DNA of 64,000 bases from Pseudoflavitalea sp. G-6-1-2 (GCF_012927185.1 NZ_JABBGB010000001.1:1736001-1800000), one strand, 5' to 3'; numbered from the stretch's first letter, positions 6,038-15,289 are shown. Made by a program: numbers and translations. Notes: generated from the sequence alone by a model not told the origin.

Positions 6038-7756
6038 TCAGGAATCCTGCAACTGCTCCAGATAAACCCTCAGGCTTTCTTCCTCCGTCAATCTCAGTTT
6101 CTTCTTTAATCGATATCTGGCCTTCTTCACACTCTCAGGCTCAACCGAAAATATCCCGGCGATCTCTTTATTGTTCATGCCAGACAGAATGAAGCAGGTT
6201 AGCTTCAATTCGTTGGGAGTTAGATCCGGATGTTTCTTCGTGATCTTATCGATGGTGCCCTGGTGCAGCAAATTGAAGTTGCGGATGAACTCCCCCCAAT
6301 AATCGTTCTCGCCTATATTGCTTCTGATTTCCTTGGCAAAGCGGCGGCAATCTTCATTATTGCTCGTATGCAGTTTCTCCTGCAACTGTTGCAGGTACTC
6401 GGTTTTATTGGCGAGCAGCACGGAGGTGGTGGCGATCTGCGCCTGCAACGATCTTGCTTCTTCTCTTACCTTCTCTACAAGTCCGCGGGCTTCATCCACA
6501 GCATCGTGCTTTTCTTTTTCGAGCAGCGCATAGGCTTCGCGGATGGCGATTGCTTTCTCCTGCTCGGCAACCTGCCTTGCTTCTTCGCGCGCCGATTCTT
6601 TTTCCTTGCTGATTGTAAGTTTCATTTTTCTGTACCTCAGCCAGATCACAGCACTGATGCCTGCGAAAGCCGCCAGCAGCAAAGGTATCAGCCGGTTCGA
6701 CCAGCTGGCGGTATTGCTCACACTGCTCTTTCTAAATGGAAGCACCGCCGGATAACTTACGTCTTTGAAACCGGCCATGGCCGCTTTTGCTCTCGCCACT
6801 ACACTGTCTTTCAGCATTTTCGACTGTCGTTCGTAAGATTGGCTTAGAACCGGATCGTTCAGCTGGCGGTAGCAAGCAGCCAATCCATCGAGAATACCGG
6901 GTTTGAGATAGTGATAAGCCCCGGCATTGTTGATGCCATTGAGCGCACGACGGAGATACTCTACGGCCCGAACGGTGCTGTCCATTCCAAGATAGATCTC
7001 GGCCCGGTCGCGGTAACTCAGTATCGAATAGTGATGATCGTTATGGTGGCTGAATATTTCTCTTGCTGTTTCGTTCAGTTCGAGTGCTTTCTGGTTCTCA
7101 CCCAGATGATGATAGAAACCTTGCAGCTCGAACAGGTAAAATGCTGTCAGCGGCTCATTGTTTGTTTTTCTGGCAGAACCGGTCAGCGAGTCGATCATCG
7201 CCAATCCTTTCTCCTGCTGCCCGGATTTGTAATAACAGATTGCCTGAAACATGGCAGCTTTCGGTACCAGCTGGTTTTGCTTTGAAGTGGAAAGTGATGC
7301 GTGCTGCAGATAGGTGAGTGCTTCGGGAAATCTTTCGAGCCGGCATAATACAACACCGATCTCATAATTGAGCTGAGGCAGAATATCATTGACGTCGTTC
7401 TCGATGGCAGTTTTGTGTGCTTCCTGATAAAACAGATGGGCCTGCATGTAGTTGCGCTGCATATCATAGAGTGCAGCCAGCTTTCTGTAACTGTCTACCA
7501 GATTGGCCGTTCCTCCGGATCGCATGCCTATATCGATGGCAGCCATCACATATCGTTCAGCCTCGGAAATATTTTCGTAGCAACTATTATTGTATAACTG
7601 ATGAAGTAAGGCGATCTGCTGATCTGGCTTCTTTGTATCGATAAGCCTGTTGAGAAGGGAATCACCCGTATGGGCACAAACATCCCGGAACGGCATGAAT
7701 AGCAGCAGCATGGTGGTTGGTAACACCGCGATAATCCCGGGTTTCAGGTTAAGCAT
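6038..7756 (-). CDS. TPR / transmembrane / coiled-coil / HTH regulator
   Basis: A 572-residue one-component regulator of a type common in Bacteroidota. An N-terminal signal or anchor segment (about 8-28) is followed by several TPR-like helix pairs (about 45-310), a transmembrane helix at about 354-375, a highly charged coiled coil (about 380-465) and a C-terminal LuxR-like helix-turn-helix (about 510-560, LTPNELKLTCFILSGMNNKE). The TPR part should lie in the periplasm and the HTH in the cytoplasm, so it may convey an envelope signal straight to DNA. The ligand and targets are unknown. It is a single-gene unit read toward the peptide-export locus, but the 0.9-kb gap argues against co-transcription. 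Confidence 0.85.
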   Translation of the reverse strand: MLNLKPGIIAVLPTTMLLLFMPFRDVCAHTGDSLLNRLIDTKKPDQQIALLHQLYNNSCYENISEAERYVMAAIDIGMRSGGTANLVDSYRKLAALYDMQRNYMQAHLFYQEAHKTAIENDVNDILPQLNYEIGVVLCRLERFPEALTYLQHASLSTSKQNQLVPKAAMFQAICYYKSGQQEKGLAMIDSLTGSARKTNNEPLTAFYLFELQGFYHHLGENQKALELNETAREIFSHHNDHHYSILSYRDRAEIYLGMDSTVRAVEYLRRALNGINNAGAYHYLKPGILDGLAACYRQLNDPVLSQSYERQSKMLKDSVVARAKAAMAGFKDVSYPAVLPFRKSSVSNTASWSNRLIPLLLAAFAGISAVIWLRYRKMKLTISKEKESAREEARQVAEQEKAIAIREAYALLEKEKHDAVDEARGLVEKVREEARSLQAQIATTSVLLANKTEYLQQLQEKLHTSNNEDCRRFAKEIRSNIGENDYWGEFIRNFNLLHQGTIDKITKKHPDLTPNELKLTCFILSGMNNKEIAGIFSVEPESVKKARYRLKKKLRLTEEESLRVYLEQLQDS

Positions 7757-7900
7757 TTTTTTTCTTAGGATTGAAGATAAAGGGATCGGGTAAGCGGTTC
7801 TTCAGAGAATGGAGAGCGAAATAAAGAAAAAGCTGATTAAAACAGCCTTAAAAAGATTATAATTTAATTAAAAGACCGCTCATTGTCTACCTTCGCTTCT

Positions 7901-8998
7901 ATGAAGATGTATGATGTTATACGCCATCTCGAATCAATTGCACCTCCTGCTTTACAGGAAGGATACGACAATGCCGGCCTCATTACAGGTGATTCCGGCT
8001 GGACCTGCACCGGTGTACTCTGCACACTCGATGCCACCGAAGAAGTAATTCTCGAAGCAATCAATACCGGTTGTAATCTTGTAGTGGCACATCATCCCAT
8101 CGTATTCGGCGGACTCAAAAAGATCAATGGAAAGAATTATGTGGAGAAGACCGTGATCACTGCCATCAAAAATGATATCGCCATCTATGCCATACATACC
8201 AATCTCGATCATGTGTTAGATGGAGTGAACGGCCGGATGTCCGACAGGCTCGGACTTGAACGCCGCCGCATTCTTTCTCCCAAAGAAGGCACACTCAAAA
8301 AACTCTTCACTTTCGTTCCCGTAGCGCAGGCGGAGCAGGTACGCAATGCCATTTTCAAAGCCGGGGCCGGACAAATAGGCCGGTACAGCGAATGCAGTTT
8401 CGGCGTTGAAGGCACGGGAACATTCAAAGGCGAAGCAGGAACCAATCCCTTTGTGGGGCAACCCGGCACCCGCCACGAAGAAAAAGAGCTGAAACTCGAA
8501 ATAGTTTTCCCGGCCTGGTTACAATCGGCCGTAGTACAGGCACTTGTTACCGCACACCCGTACGAAGAAGTGGCCTACGATGTGGTAAGTCTGGCCAATG
8601 CCCATCCGGGGCAGGGGGCGGGAATGATCGGGGAACTGCCCGAACCAATGGGGGAAATGGAGTTTTTAGGATTTCTGAAAGAGCAGTTCGACCTGAAAGT
8701 GATCCGCCATACCGCCCTGAACGGCAGACCTGTAAAAAAGATAGCCCTTTGCGGAGGTGCTGGTAGTTTTCTGGTTTCCAAGGCTTTACAGGCCGGAGCA
8801 GATATTTACATTACCGGAGACATGAAATACCACGAGTTCTTTGACGCTAACGGAGAGATGATCATCGCAGATATTGGTCATTTTGAGAGTGAGCAGTATA
8901 CGACAGACTTGCTGGTTGATGTTTTGCGGGAAAAATTCACTACCTTTGCCGTCCTTAAATCGGGCGTTCCAACGAACCCGGTCAATTATTATATTTGA
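7901..8998 (+). CDS. Nif3-like dinuclear metal centre hexameric protein
   Basis: A 365-residue NIF3/DUF34 protein of the long type, with an inserted PII/CutA-like middle domain (about 130-245) as in YqfO. Metal-ligand motifs are AHHPIVFGG near residue 65, HTNLDHVLDG near 95-105 and the C-terminal IADIGHFESE. The biochemical role of the family is not settled; GTP cyclohydrolase-like and metal chaperone roles have been proposed. The ATG at 7901 is used, because the TTG at 7883 lies on top of a promoter-like TACCTTCG (7888-7895). It is followed 40 bases later by the zinc-ribbon protein gene, a frequent neighbour in Bacteroidota. Confidence 0.88.
   Translation: MKMYDVIRHLESIAPPALQEGYDNAGLITGDSGWTCTGVLCTLDATEEVILEAINTGCNLVVAHHPIVFGGLKKINGKNYVEKTVITAIKNDIAIYAIHTNLDHVLDGVNGRMSDRLGLERRRILSPKEGTLKKLFTFVPVAQAEQVRNAIFKAGAGQIGRYSECSFGVEGTGTFKGEAGTNPFVGQPGTRHEEKELKLEIVFPAWLQSAVVQALVTAHPYEEVAYDVVSLANAHPGQGAGMIGELPEPMGEMEFLGFLKEQFDLKVIRHTALNGRPVKKIALCGGAGSFLVSKALQAGADIYITGDMKYHEFFDANGEMIIADIGHFESEQYTTDLLVDVLREKFTTFAVLKSGVPTNPVNYYI
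8990..8997 (+). promoter_or_regulatory. Candidate -7 box for the zinc-ribbon protein gene
   Basis: TATATTTG is a perfect TAnnTTTG box that overlaps the nif3-like stop codon and lies 41 bases before the next start. No good -33 TTTG is found at the right distance, so the downstream gene may be both co-transcribed and separately promoted. Confidence 0.35.
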
Positions 8999-9038
8999 TC
9001 AGGCTAACCCGAAAAAACTATAATCACTATCAAACTAT

Positions 9039-9794
9039 ATGGCGAACGTAAAAGAATATTCTGTTGAGGAAAAATTATCCTCACTGGTTTCTCTGCAAAA
9101 AGTTGAATCTAAGATCGACGAGATCCAGATCCTGAAAGGAGAACTGCCGATGGAGGTGAGTGATCTGGAAGATGAGATCCAGGGACTGAATGCCCGCCAG
9201 ACACGTATTGAGGAAGAGATCAACGGAATTCAGGAGTTCATCAATTCCAAGAAAAATCTGATCAAAGACGCAGAAGCTTTGATTAAGAAATACGAAAAAC
9301 AAAGCGAGAACGTTAAGAACAGCCGTGAGTTCGAAGCGATCAATAAAGAGATCGAAATGCAGCAGCTGGAAATGAAACTCGCTGAGAAGCATATCCGCGA
9401 TGCAAACGAAGAGATCGCAGATAAGGTAGTGATTCTCGAAAAAGCAAAGAAGAACATCGCTAATAAAGATGGCGTTCTGGGCACCAAAAAAGGTGAACTC
9501 GAAAAGATCATCGCAGGAACAGAGAAAGAAGAAAAACATTTCGGTAAGCTCGCTTCCGATGCACGTGAGAAAGTAGAAGAGCGTCTGCTCGTTTCTTTCG
9601 ACCGCATCCGCAAGAACTACCGTAACGGTCTGGCTGTTGTTCCCGTAGAGCGTGATGCCTGCGGTGGTTGCTTCAACGCCATCCCGCCTCAGCGTCAAAG
9701 TGAGATCCGTCAGCGCAAAAAGATTATCGTGTGTGAGAACTGCGGACGTATCCTGGTTGACAGAGACCTGTTCGATTCTGTAGAAGTAAAGTAA
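9039..9794 (+). CDS. Zinc-ribbon coiled-coil protein (C4-type, DUF164-like)
   Basis: A 251-residue protein. Residues about 10-185 form a long, strongly charged antiparallel coiled coil, and the C-terminus carries a C4 zinc ribbon with Cys208, Cys211, Cys232 and Cys235 (CGGC and CENC). This is the architecture of the DUF164 family (CT398-like), often paired with nif3-like genes. The function is not established; nucleic-acid or protein scaffolding roles have been suggested. It is followed by a strong terminator at 9863-9891, so it closes the nif3 unit. Confidence 0.88.
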   Translation: MANVKEYSVEEKLSSLVSLQKVESKIDEIQILKGELPMEVSDLEDEIQGLNARQTRIEEEINGIQEFINSKKNLIKDAEALIKKYEKQSENVKNSREFEAINKEIEMQQLEMKLAEKHIRDANEEIADKVVILEKAKKNIANKDGVLGTKKGELEKIIAGTEKEEKHFGKLASDAREKVEERLLVSFDRIRKNYRNGLAVVPVERDACGGCFNAIPPQRQSEIRQRKKIIVCENCGRILVDRDLFDSVEVK

Positions 9795-9862
9795 AAGAGC
9801 AGTAAGGAAAAGACGAACAGCCCAATTTCGTGTTTTTGTACCTTAGTAATATTTTGGCAGTA

Positions 9863-9891
9863 AACTCCTCCCATATGGGGGGAGTTTTTTT
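9863..9891 (+). terminator. Intrinsic terminator after the zinc-ribbon gene
   Basis: AACTCCTCCC at 9863-9872 pairs with GGGGGGAGTT (one G-U pair), and is followed by a run of seven T. Confidence 0.88.
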
Positions 9892-9911
9892 ATGTATTAT
9901 ATTGCATAGAT

Positions 9912-11435
9912 ATGACGAATGTGCTGCTCCTCGCCTCTCATCGCCATCGCATCTGCATTGTTGCAGTATGTCTGCTTGCCTGTCTCCTCTCTTTTTCTGC
10001 CAGCGCACAAAAAGTGTTCGACTTCAACAGTAGTTGCCGTGAAGCATACAAAGAGATCATGCAACTGAAACTCGATGCCGGCCAGCAGAAGATCAATGAA
10101 GAAAAACTGAAACATCCCGATAACCTCATTCCATACCTGCTGGAGAACTACATCGATTTCTTTATTCTCTTCTTCAATGAAGATCCCGCAGAGTACACCA
10201 AAAGATTTCCCAATCGTGATGTGCGGCTCGCGCTTTTTGATGAAGGTCCCGAATCATCCCCCTTTCTTCTTTACTCCAAATCGGTGCTGCATTTTCAGTG
10301 GGCTGCCATTCGTGTAAAGTTCGGTGCACGCTGGGATGCAGGATGGGAGTTCCGCCGCTCCTTTCTGCAGATCAAGGAGAATATGAACAGCTTTCCCAGC
10401 TTCTCGCCCAACTACCTTTATAATGGAGCCATGCAAATGGCCATCAGCACTATCCCGGACGGATACAAATGGCTAAGCAATCTGCTCGGTGTAAAAGGCA
10501 GTCTGAAAACAGGGCAGCAACGCGTTGAACAATTCATGAAAGGGAATGATGAATGGGAGCGCCTCTTTTACGAAGAATCTATTTTCTATTACTGCTACCT
10601 GCAATTCTACATCCTCAACAATAAAGATGGTATTGCAAAGTTCATTCAGAACGAGAAACTCGATCTGGTGAACAATCATCTCTTTGCTTATCTCGCCACC
10701 AATCTCAGTCTCAACAATCAGCAGGCCGAGCGCGCAGAACAAATTCTCGAAGCGAAAAGCAAGGCTCCCGGATATATGCCAACGCCTGTGTGGGATCTTC
10801 AAATGGGCTATGCAAAACTGCATAAGCTCGAACCCGGCGCTGCGCAGTATCTCGAACGCTTTGTGAAAAATTTCAAAGGAAAATTCTATCTGAAAGATGC
10901 CCTGCAGAAACTCAGCTGGCACTATTATCTGGCAGGTGATCAGAATAAAGCAAACTGGTATCGCAATGAAGTGCAGAAACGCGGCAGTGCCGATTCTGAT
11001 GCAGACAAGCAGGCCAATCAGGAAGCGAAATCAGGCCGGTGGGCCAACAAAATATTATTGCAGGCAAGATTGCTGAACGATGGCGGTTACTTCAAAGAAG
11101 CGCTTCGTTTGCTTCATGGAAAAAGCGTGAACGATTTTGCCGATATAGCCGATCAGCTTGAGTTCGCCTATCGAGTAGGAAGATTGTATGATGATCTGAA
11201 TGCTGATAACGAAGCCATCGTTTTCTATAAAGACGCTATCAGACTGGGTGAAACGCGAAAAGAATATTTCGCATCAAGGGCTGCCCTTCAGCTGGGAATG
11301 CTCTGGGAAAAGCGTGGCGATAAAACCAATGCCATCTATTGGTACGAACGCTGCATGCAAATGCCTGAGCACGATTACAAGAATTCTCTCGATCAGCGTG
11401 CCAAGGCAGGAGTGCTCCGGTGCAAGGGGAGCTGA
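9912..11435 (+). CDS. Secreted TPR-like protein of unknown function
   Basis: A 507-residue protein with a clear signal peptide ending near ASAQ (about residue 33). The rest is helical with TPR-like repeats, clearest toward the C-terminus (YRVGRLYDDLNADNEAIVFYKDAI, then a second helix pair with WYERCM). No catalytic motif is seen. It is probably periplasmic or tethered at the envelope and may be a protein-interaction scaffold. The stop codon precedes recN by 46 bases, so they could share a transcript. I do not recognise a named family. Confidence 0.72.
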   Translation: MTNVLLLASHRHRICIVAVCLLACLLSFSASAQKVFDFNSSCREAYKEIMQLKLDAGQQKINEEKLKHPDNLIPYLLENYIDFFILFFNEDPAEYTKRFPNRDVRLALFDEGPESSPFLLYSKSVLHFQWAAIRVKFGARWDAGWEFRRSFLQIKENMNSFPSFSPNYLYNGAMQMAISTIPDGYKWLSNLLGVKGSLKTGQQRVEQFMKGNDEWERLFYEESIFYYCYLQFYILNNKDGIAKFIQNEKLDLVNNHLFAYLATNLSLNNQQAERAEQILEAKSKAPGYMPTPVWDLQMGYAKLHKLEPGAAQYLERFVKNFKGKFYLKDALQKLSWHYYLAGDQNKANWYRNEVQKRGSADSDADKQANQEAKSGRWANKILLQARLLNDGGYFKEALRLLHGKSVNDFADIADQLEFAYRVGRLYDDLNADNEAIVFYKDAIRLGETRKEYFASRAALQLGMLWEKRGDKTNAIYWYERCMQMPEHDYKNSLDQRAKAGVLRCKGS

Positions 11436-11481
11436 TCCCGATTTTTCAGTGTCATAATTTCAAATTAATTTGCCTCCACCT

Positions 11482-13140
11482 ATGCTTAAACGTCTTCATA
11501 TCCAGAATTACGCCATCATCGACGAGCTGGAAATTGCATTCAATGCAAAACTGAATATCATCACAGGTGAAACCGGCGCTGGTAAATCGATACTCATGGG
11601 TGCGCTGAGCCTCATACTGGGCGATCGTGCAGACCCGTCTGTATTGCTCAATAAAGAAAAGAAATGCGTGGTCGAAGGCGTGTTTGCAACCGAAGGAAGA
11701 AAAGTGATCAAACAATTCATCAAAGAGCACGATCTCGATGCAGAAGATGAACTGGTGATCCGCCGCGAGATTGCAGCCAACGGAAAAAGCCGTGCATTTG
11801 TAAACGATACTCCTGTTAACCTCGAACAATTGCGTCAGCTCAGTAATGTGCTGGTAGATCTGCATCGTCAGTTCGATACACTCGAACTCGGCGAATCTGT
11901 GTTCCAGCGCGATGTGCTCGATGCAATGGCTGGCAATGCCGAGCTGCTGCAGCAATACAGAGCTATCTTTCAGCAATGGCAGCATACCCGTCACGAACTG
12001 GCAGAGCTGCAGCAACAGAAAGATCAGTTCACCAAAGAGTTCGACTACAATAAATTTCTCTTCGACGAATTGCAGGAAGCAGGTTTCCGCGAAAATGAAC
12101 TCGAAGAATCTGAGGCCACACTGAAATTGCTCAGCAATTCGGAAGGCATCAAGAATACGCTCAATAAAGTGAGCTTCGAACTCAGCGAAGGAGATCAGCC
12201 GATGGTGCAGCAACTGAAGCAGCTTTGCAATCAGTTGAATGCCTTTGCCGACATACATGCAGACATTCCTTCTTTACTGCAAAGACTTCAGTCTGCGCAG
12301 ATAGAATTGCAGGATATCGCCGACGAGATCGAAACCCTCAACGATCGTGTGAACTTCGATCCGCAGCAACTGGAACAGCTCAACGAGCGCATCTCCATCG
12401 GGTACAAGCTGCTGAAGAAACACGGCGTAAAAACCACTGCCGATCTGATTCAGATCAGAGACAACCTCGATAATAAATTACAGGCCGTTCTCAATATCGA
12501 TGATGCTATCGCCGGAAAAGAGCGGGCCGCGCTGAAGTTGCAGGAAGATGCCACAGCACTCGCTTCAAAATTGTCTGCACAAAGGCAGAAACAGGTGAAA
12601 CCATTGCAGGATACCGTGAACAAACTGCTGGGGCAGGTGGGTATGCCCAATGCCAGGCTGCAGGCGGATATTCAGCCATATGCACAGTTGCAGGAGCATG
12701 GCGCCGACAATATCGAATTCCTCTTCGATGCCAATAAAAGCAATCGCTTTGAGCCCATCCGCAAAGTGGCGAGCGGCGGTGAGCTGAGCAGGCTGATGCT
12801 CTGCATCAAGTCGCTGGTAGCGCAATCCCTCGATCTGGCAACGCTGATCTTCGACGAAATAGATACAGGCATCTCCGGCGAAGCTGCCAAACAGGTGGGC
12901 ATCATCATGAAGGATCTTGCCAAAAAACGCCAGGTGATCAGCATCACGCACCAGCCGCAGATCGCCGGAAAAGCCGATGCACATTACTTTGTTTATAAAG
13001 AGATCAGAGGCGAACAGATCAAAACAAATATCAGGGAGCTTTCGAAAGAAGAACGGATCACTGCCATCGCACAGATGCTCAGCGGCGAAAAACCCACTGC
13101 AGCTGCATTGGAGAATGCCCGCGAAATGGTGATGAACTGA
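11482..13140 (+). CDS. recN: DNA repair protein RecN
   Basis: A 552-residue SMC-like ATPase involved in double-strand-break repair. Walker A GETGAGKS is at residues 29-36, the central part is coiled coil (about 150-370), and the C-terminal half has the signature VASGGELSRLML followed by Walker B LIFDEIDTGISG and the SITHQPQIA segment. This order and length are those of full-length RecN. The ATG at 11482 is chosen over an in-frame TTG at 11470, since the resulting N-terminus MLKRLHIQNYAIID matches the family. Confidence 0.95.
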   Translation: MLKRLHIQNYAIIDELEIAFNAKLNIITGETGAGKSILMGALSLILGDRADPSVLLNKEKKCVVEGVFATEGRKVIKQFIKEHDLDAEDELVIRREIAANGKSRAFVNDTPVNLEQLRQLSNVLVDLHRQFDTLELGESVFQRDVLDAMAGNAELLQQYRAIFQQWQHTRHELAELQQQKDQFTKEFDYNKFLFDELQEAGFRENELEESEATLKLLSNSEGIKNTLNKVSFELSEGDQPMVQQLKQLCNQLNAFADIHADIPSLLQRLQSAQIELQDIADEIETLNDRVNFDPQQLEQLNERISIGYKLLKKHGVKTTADLIQIRDNLDNKLQAVLNIDDAIAGKERAALKLQEDATALASKLSAQRQKQVKPLQDTVNKLLGQVGMPNARLQADIQPYAQLQEHGADNIEFLFDANKSNRFEPIRKVASGGELSRLMLCIKSLVAQSLDLATLIFDEIDTGISGEAAKQVGIIMKDLAKKRQVISITHQPQIAGKADAHYFVYKEIRGEQIKTNIRELSKEERITAIAQMLSGEKPTAAALENAREMVMN

Positions 13141-13201
13141 AAAATGTTATACATTTACCCCCCGTTAACGAAAAACCATTAAAAGAACATAAACAACCAT
13201 T

Positions 13202-14014
13202 ATGTCGTACAACTTACTCAAAGGAAAGAAAGGGATCATTTTTGGTGCGTTGGATGATAAGTCTATTGCATGGAGAACCGCGCTTCGTTGCGCTGAAGAA
13301 GGTGCACAACTGGTATTGACCAATGCTCCTGTAGCTATGCGTATGGGCGAGATCAACAAGCTGGCTGAAACAGTGAATGCCCCCGTAATTCCTGCTGATG
13401 TAACCAATATGGACGATCTGAAGAAACTGATGGAAGGAGCGATGGCTCATTTCGGTGGAAAGATCGATTTTATTCTGCACTCTGTTGCCATGGGCATGAA
13501 CGTGCGCAAAGGCAAACACTATACCGATCTGGATTATGGCTTCAGCCAAAAAACGCTGGACATCTCTTCGCTCAGTCTGCACCGCGTACTCCGCACTGCA
13601 TGGGATATGGATGCCCTCAGTGATTGGGGTAGCGTAGTGGCGCTTTCGTATATCGCTGCTCAGCGTGTGTTCCCCGACTATAGCGAAATGGCAGACGCAA
13701 AAGCGCTCCTCGAAAGTGTTGCCCGCAGCTTCGGATACCATTATGGTGTTCGCAATAAAGTGCGCATCAACACCGTTTCCCAAAGCCCGGTACGCACTAC
13801 AGCCGGCAGCGGCGTGAAAGGTTTTGACGGATTTATCACTTACGCAGAAAAAATGAGCCCGCTGGGTAATGCTTCGGCAGACAGCTGCGCTGAGTATGTA
13901 GTTTCATTGTTCAGTGATCTTACCAGAATGGTTACCATGCAGAATCTCTATCACGATGGCGGATTCTCATCCACTGGTGTAACACAGGCAGTGATCGATC
14001 AAATGGAAAAATAA
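13202..14014 (+). CDS. fabI: Enoyl-ACP reductase FabI
   Basis: A 270-residue NADH-dependent reductase for the last step of the fatty-acid elongation cycle. The nucleotide-binding segment GIIFGALDDKSIAW lies at the N-terminus. The active site is the FabI pattern Y-x6-K (YSEMADAK, near residues 160-167) preceded by LSYIAAQ with the second conserved Tyr. The SPVRTTAGSG loop follows. Length and motifs are typical, and a terminator follows at 14050-14078. It is a monocistronic housekeeping gene. Confidence 0.95.
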   Translation: MSYNLLKGKKGIIFGALDDKSIAWRTALRCAEEGAQLVLTNAPVAMRMGEINKLAETVNAPVIPADVTNMDDLKKLMEGAMAHFGGKIDFILHSVAMGMNVRKGKHYTDLDYGFSQKTLDISSLSLHRVLRTAWDMDALSDWGSVVALSYIAAQRVFPDYSEMADAKALLESVARSFGYHYGVRNKVRINTVSQSPVRTTAGSGVKGFDGFITYAEKMSPLGNASADSCAEYVVSLFSDLTRMVTMQNLYHDGGFSSTGVTQAVIDQMEK

Positions 14015-14049
14015 ACGCTGTTATTGATAGTTGAAGGTTTTACAATAGT

Positions 14050-14078
14050 CCCGGTTACTTCGTAGCCGGGGCTTTTTT
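14050..14078 (+). terminator. Terminator after fabI, overlapping the end of the convergent gene
   Basis: CCGGTTAC at 14051-14058 pairs with GTAGCCGG at 14062-14069, followed by GCTTTTTTT. The stem lies over the last codons and stop of the minus-strand gene at 14055-14627, so the two converging units share it. Confidence 0.8.
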
Positions 14079-14627
14079 TGTTTTAGGCTTTACCCGCGCA
14101 GCCTTCGCCCATTCTTCGGGAAGCTGGTACACTTTCCGGTAATCGTATTTTTTGTAGCGGTTGATGAGTTTTTTCTGTTTGGATAAAAGCAGCAGTTCGT
14201 TTTTGATATGCACTTTGAGCCAGAGCTCCGGAGGAGTATGGAAAAAGGCACCGAACTTCATGGCAAGGTCTGTGTTGAACTTGCGTTCGCCGGAGAGGTA
14301 TTTTTTGAGATTGCCATCGGTAGAGTCGATGGAAGAAGCAAACTTTTTGAAAGTGAGGTGGAGGGTCTTGAGGTAGCGGTCAAGAAATTTCTCAAGTGTA
14401 CAGTGCCTGTTCTCTTCAAATGGTAGATTATCCTGAATGAACAATTCCATATTAGCCTGAATGGCTGCTAGCTGAAGCCGCAGCTGCTCTTCAGGTGATC
14501 TTTGTGCTGCGGCTTTCTTCGCAATTGCTTTGATTGCCGCAAATTTTTCGTTATTCCAATCTACTCCTTCGGGCAGACCTGCCGACACGTCGGGGTCTTC
14601 CTGTAAAGATGCTTTACGGGTAGTCAT
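14055..14627 (-). CDS. HigA-like XRE antitoxin / regulator
   Basis: A 190-residue protein. The N-terminal 80 residues are charged and helical. About 85-150 is a helix-turn-helix of the HigA/VapI type (LTFKKFASSIDSTDGNLKKY, then LSGERKFNTDLAMKFGAFF). A basic tail rich in Lys closes the protein. It lies 45 bases downstream of the GNAT-like protein gene in the same direction, as antitoxins do in higBA-order modules. It is the natural candidate to bind the two palindromes at 15240-15289. A plain regulator without toxin-antitoxin function cannot be excluded. Confidence 0.7.
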   Translation of the reverse strand: MTTRKASLQEDPDVSAGLPEGVDWNNEKFAAIKAIAKKAAAQRSPEEQLRLQLAAIQANMELFIQDNLPFEENRHCTLEKFLDRYLKTLHLTFKKFASSIDSTDGNLKKYLSGERKFNTDLAMKFGAFFHTPPELWLKVHIKNELLLLSKQKKLINRYKKYDYRKVYQLPEEWAKAARVKPKTKKAPATK

Positions 14628-14672
14628 TATTACTGGTTTTCTGATGAAAGTATGATCTGCTGTTGCAGTATG

Positions 14673-15185
14673 CTAATTGTTCAGATACTCGTTGATGAGA
14701 GCCGCAGCCGCTTCCGGCAGAATGATCATTGTGTGGTTGTCTACCGCATTGGCATGATACTTTTCTGTGTAGAGCTTCATCAGTTTCTGCTGATCCTCCT
14801 CCAGTCTTTCCATTACATCGAATACCAGAGCGCCGATATAATCTCCTTTGGCTTCTTTCAAACTGATCTTGCAGGCGTGAGCAATCAGGCAGCCTGCAAC
14901 ATGATCATGTTTCTTATTGGCGCCTTTGTTGTGCGGAGCCACTTCAAGAAAAGCCATGTAAGGAATGGTCTTATCTTTCATTTGAAAAATCATGCACCCT
15001 TCGATGAGCTCCGGCGTGTCTTCGCAGACCAGCACATAAGCTCTCGCGTAGGATAACTTTCGGGCATGTTTGTCAAAATTGAATCTCCAGCCTGTATGAA
15101 TAGAAGGTAGTTCCTCCAGGTCCCCCTTCCTGATTATTGCTTCAACCAACTCATTGATCGAAACACGCAGAATCTTAATTTTCAT
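14673..15185 (-). CDS. GNAT-fold protein, candidate toxin of a toxin-antitoxin pair
   Basis: A 170-residue protein with the layout of a GNAT acetyltransferase: strand 4 YMAFLEVAPHNKG (about 76-88), a helix VAGCLIAHACKISLKEAKG (about 96-114), strand 5 DYIGALVFDV (about 115-124), and a C-terminal segment LMKLYTEKYHANAVDNHTMI (about 135-154) like the GNAT end. The acetyl-CoA loop (NKGANKKHDH) is degenerate compared with Q/R-x-x-G-x-G/A, so cofactor use needs proof. It is first in a two-gene unit with a HigA-like protein, downstream of tandem palindromes. GNAT toxins of this arrangement acetylate aminoacyl-tRNA in known systems; here this is an inference. Confidence 0.6.
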   Translation of the reverse strand: MKIKILRVSINELVEAIIRKGDLEELPSIHTGWRFNFDKHARKLSYARAYVLVCEDTPELIEGCMIFQMKDKTIPYMAFLEVAPHNKGANKKHDHVAGCLIAHACKISLKEAKGDYIGALVFDVMERLEEDQQKLMKLYTEKYHANAVDNHTMIILPEAAAALINEYLNN

Positions 15186-15239
15186 GGGTCGAATAAGGTT
15201 TTGCGGATCGGGTAGAGGTTACCCAAATATACAAAATTC

Positions 15240-15260
15240 GATTATACAAATTGTATAATC
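15240..15260. promoter_or_regulatory. Palindromic operator 1 of the GNAT/HTH pair
   Basis: GATTATACAA and TTGTATAATC form a perfect 10-bp inverted repeat around a single A at 15250. It lies 55 bases before the GNAT start codon. A near-match half-site (AATATACAA) lies at 15226-15234. Confidence 0.72.
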
Positions 15261-15268
15261 GGTCCACT

Positions 15269-15289
15269 AATTATACAATTTGTATAATT
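15269..15289. promoter_or_regulatory. Palindromic operator 2 of the GNAT/HTH pair
   Basis: AATTATACAA and TTGTATAATT form a perfect 10-bp inverted repeat around one T at 15279. It shares the core ATTATACAA-N-TTGTATAAT with operator 1; the centres are 29 bp apart, nearly three helical turns. This fits cooperative binding of HTH dimers (inference). Confidence 0.72.
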
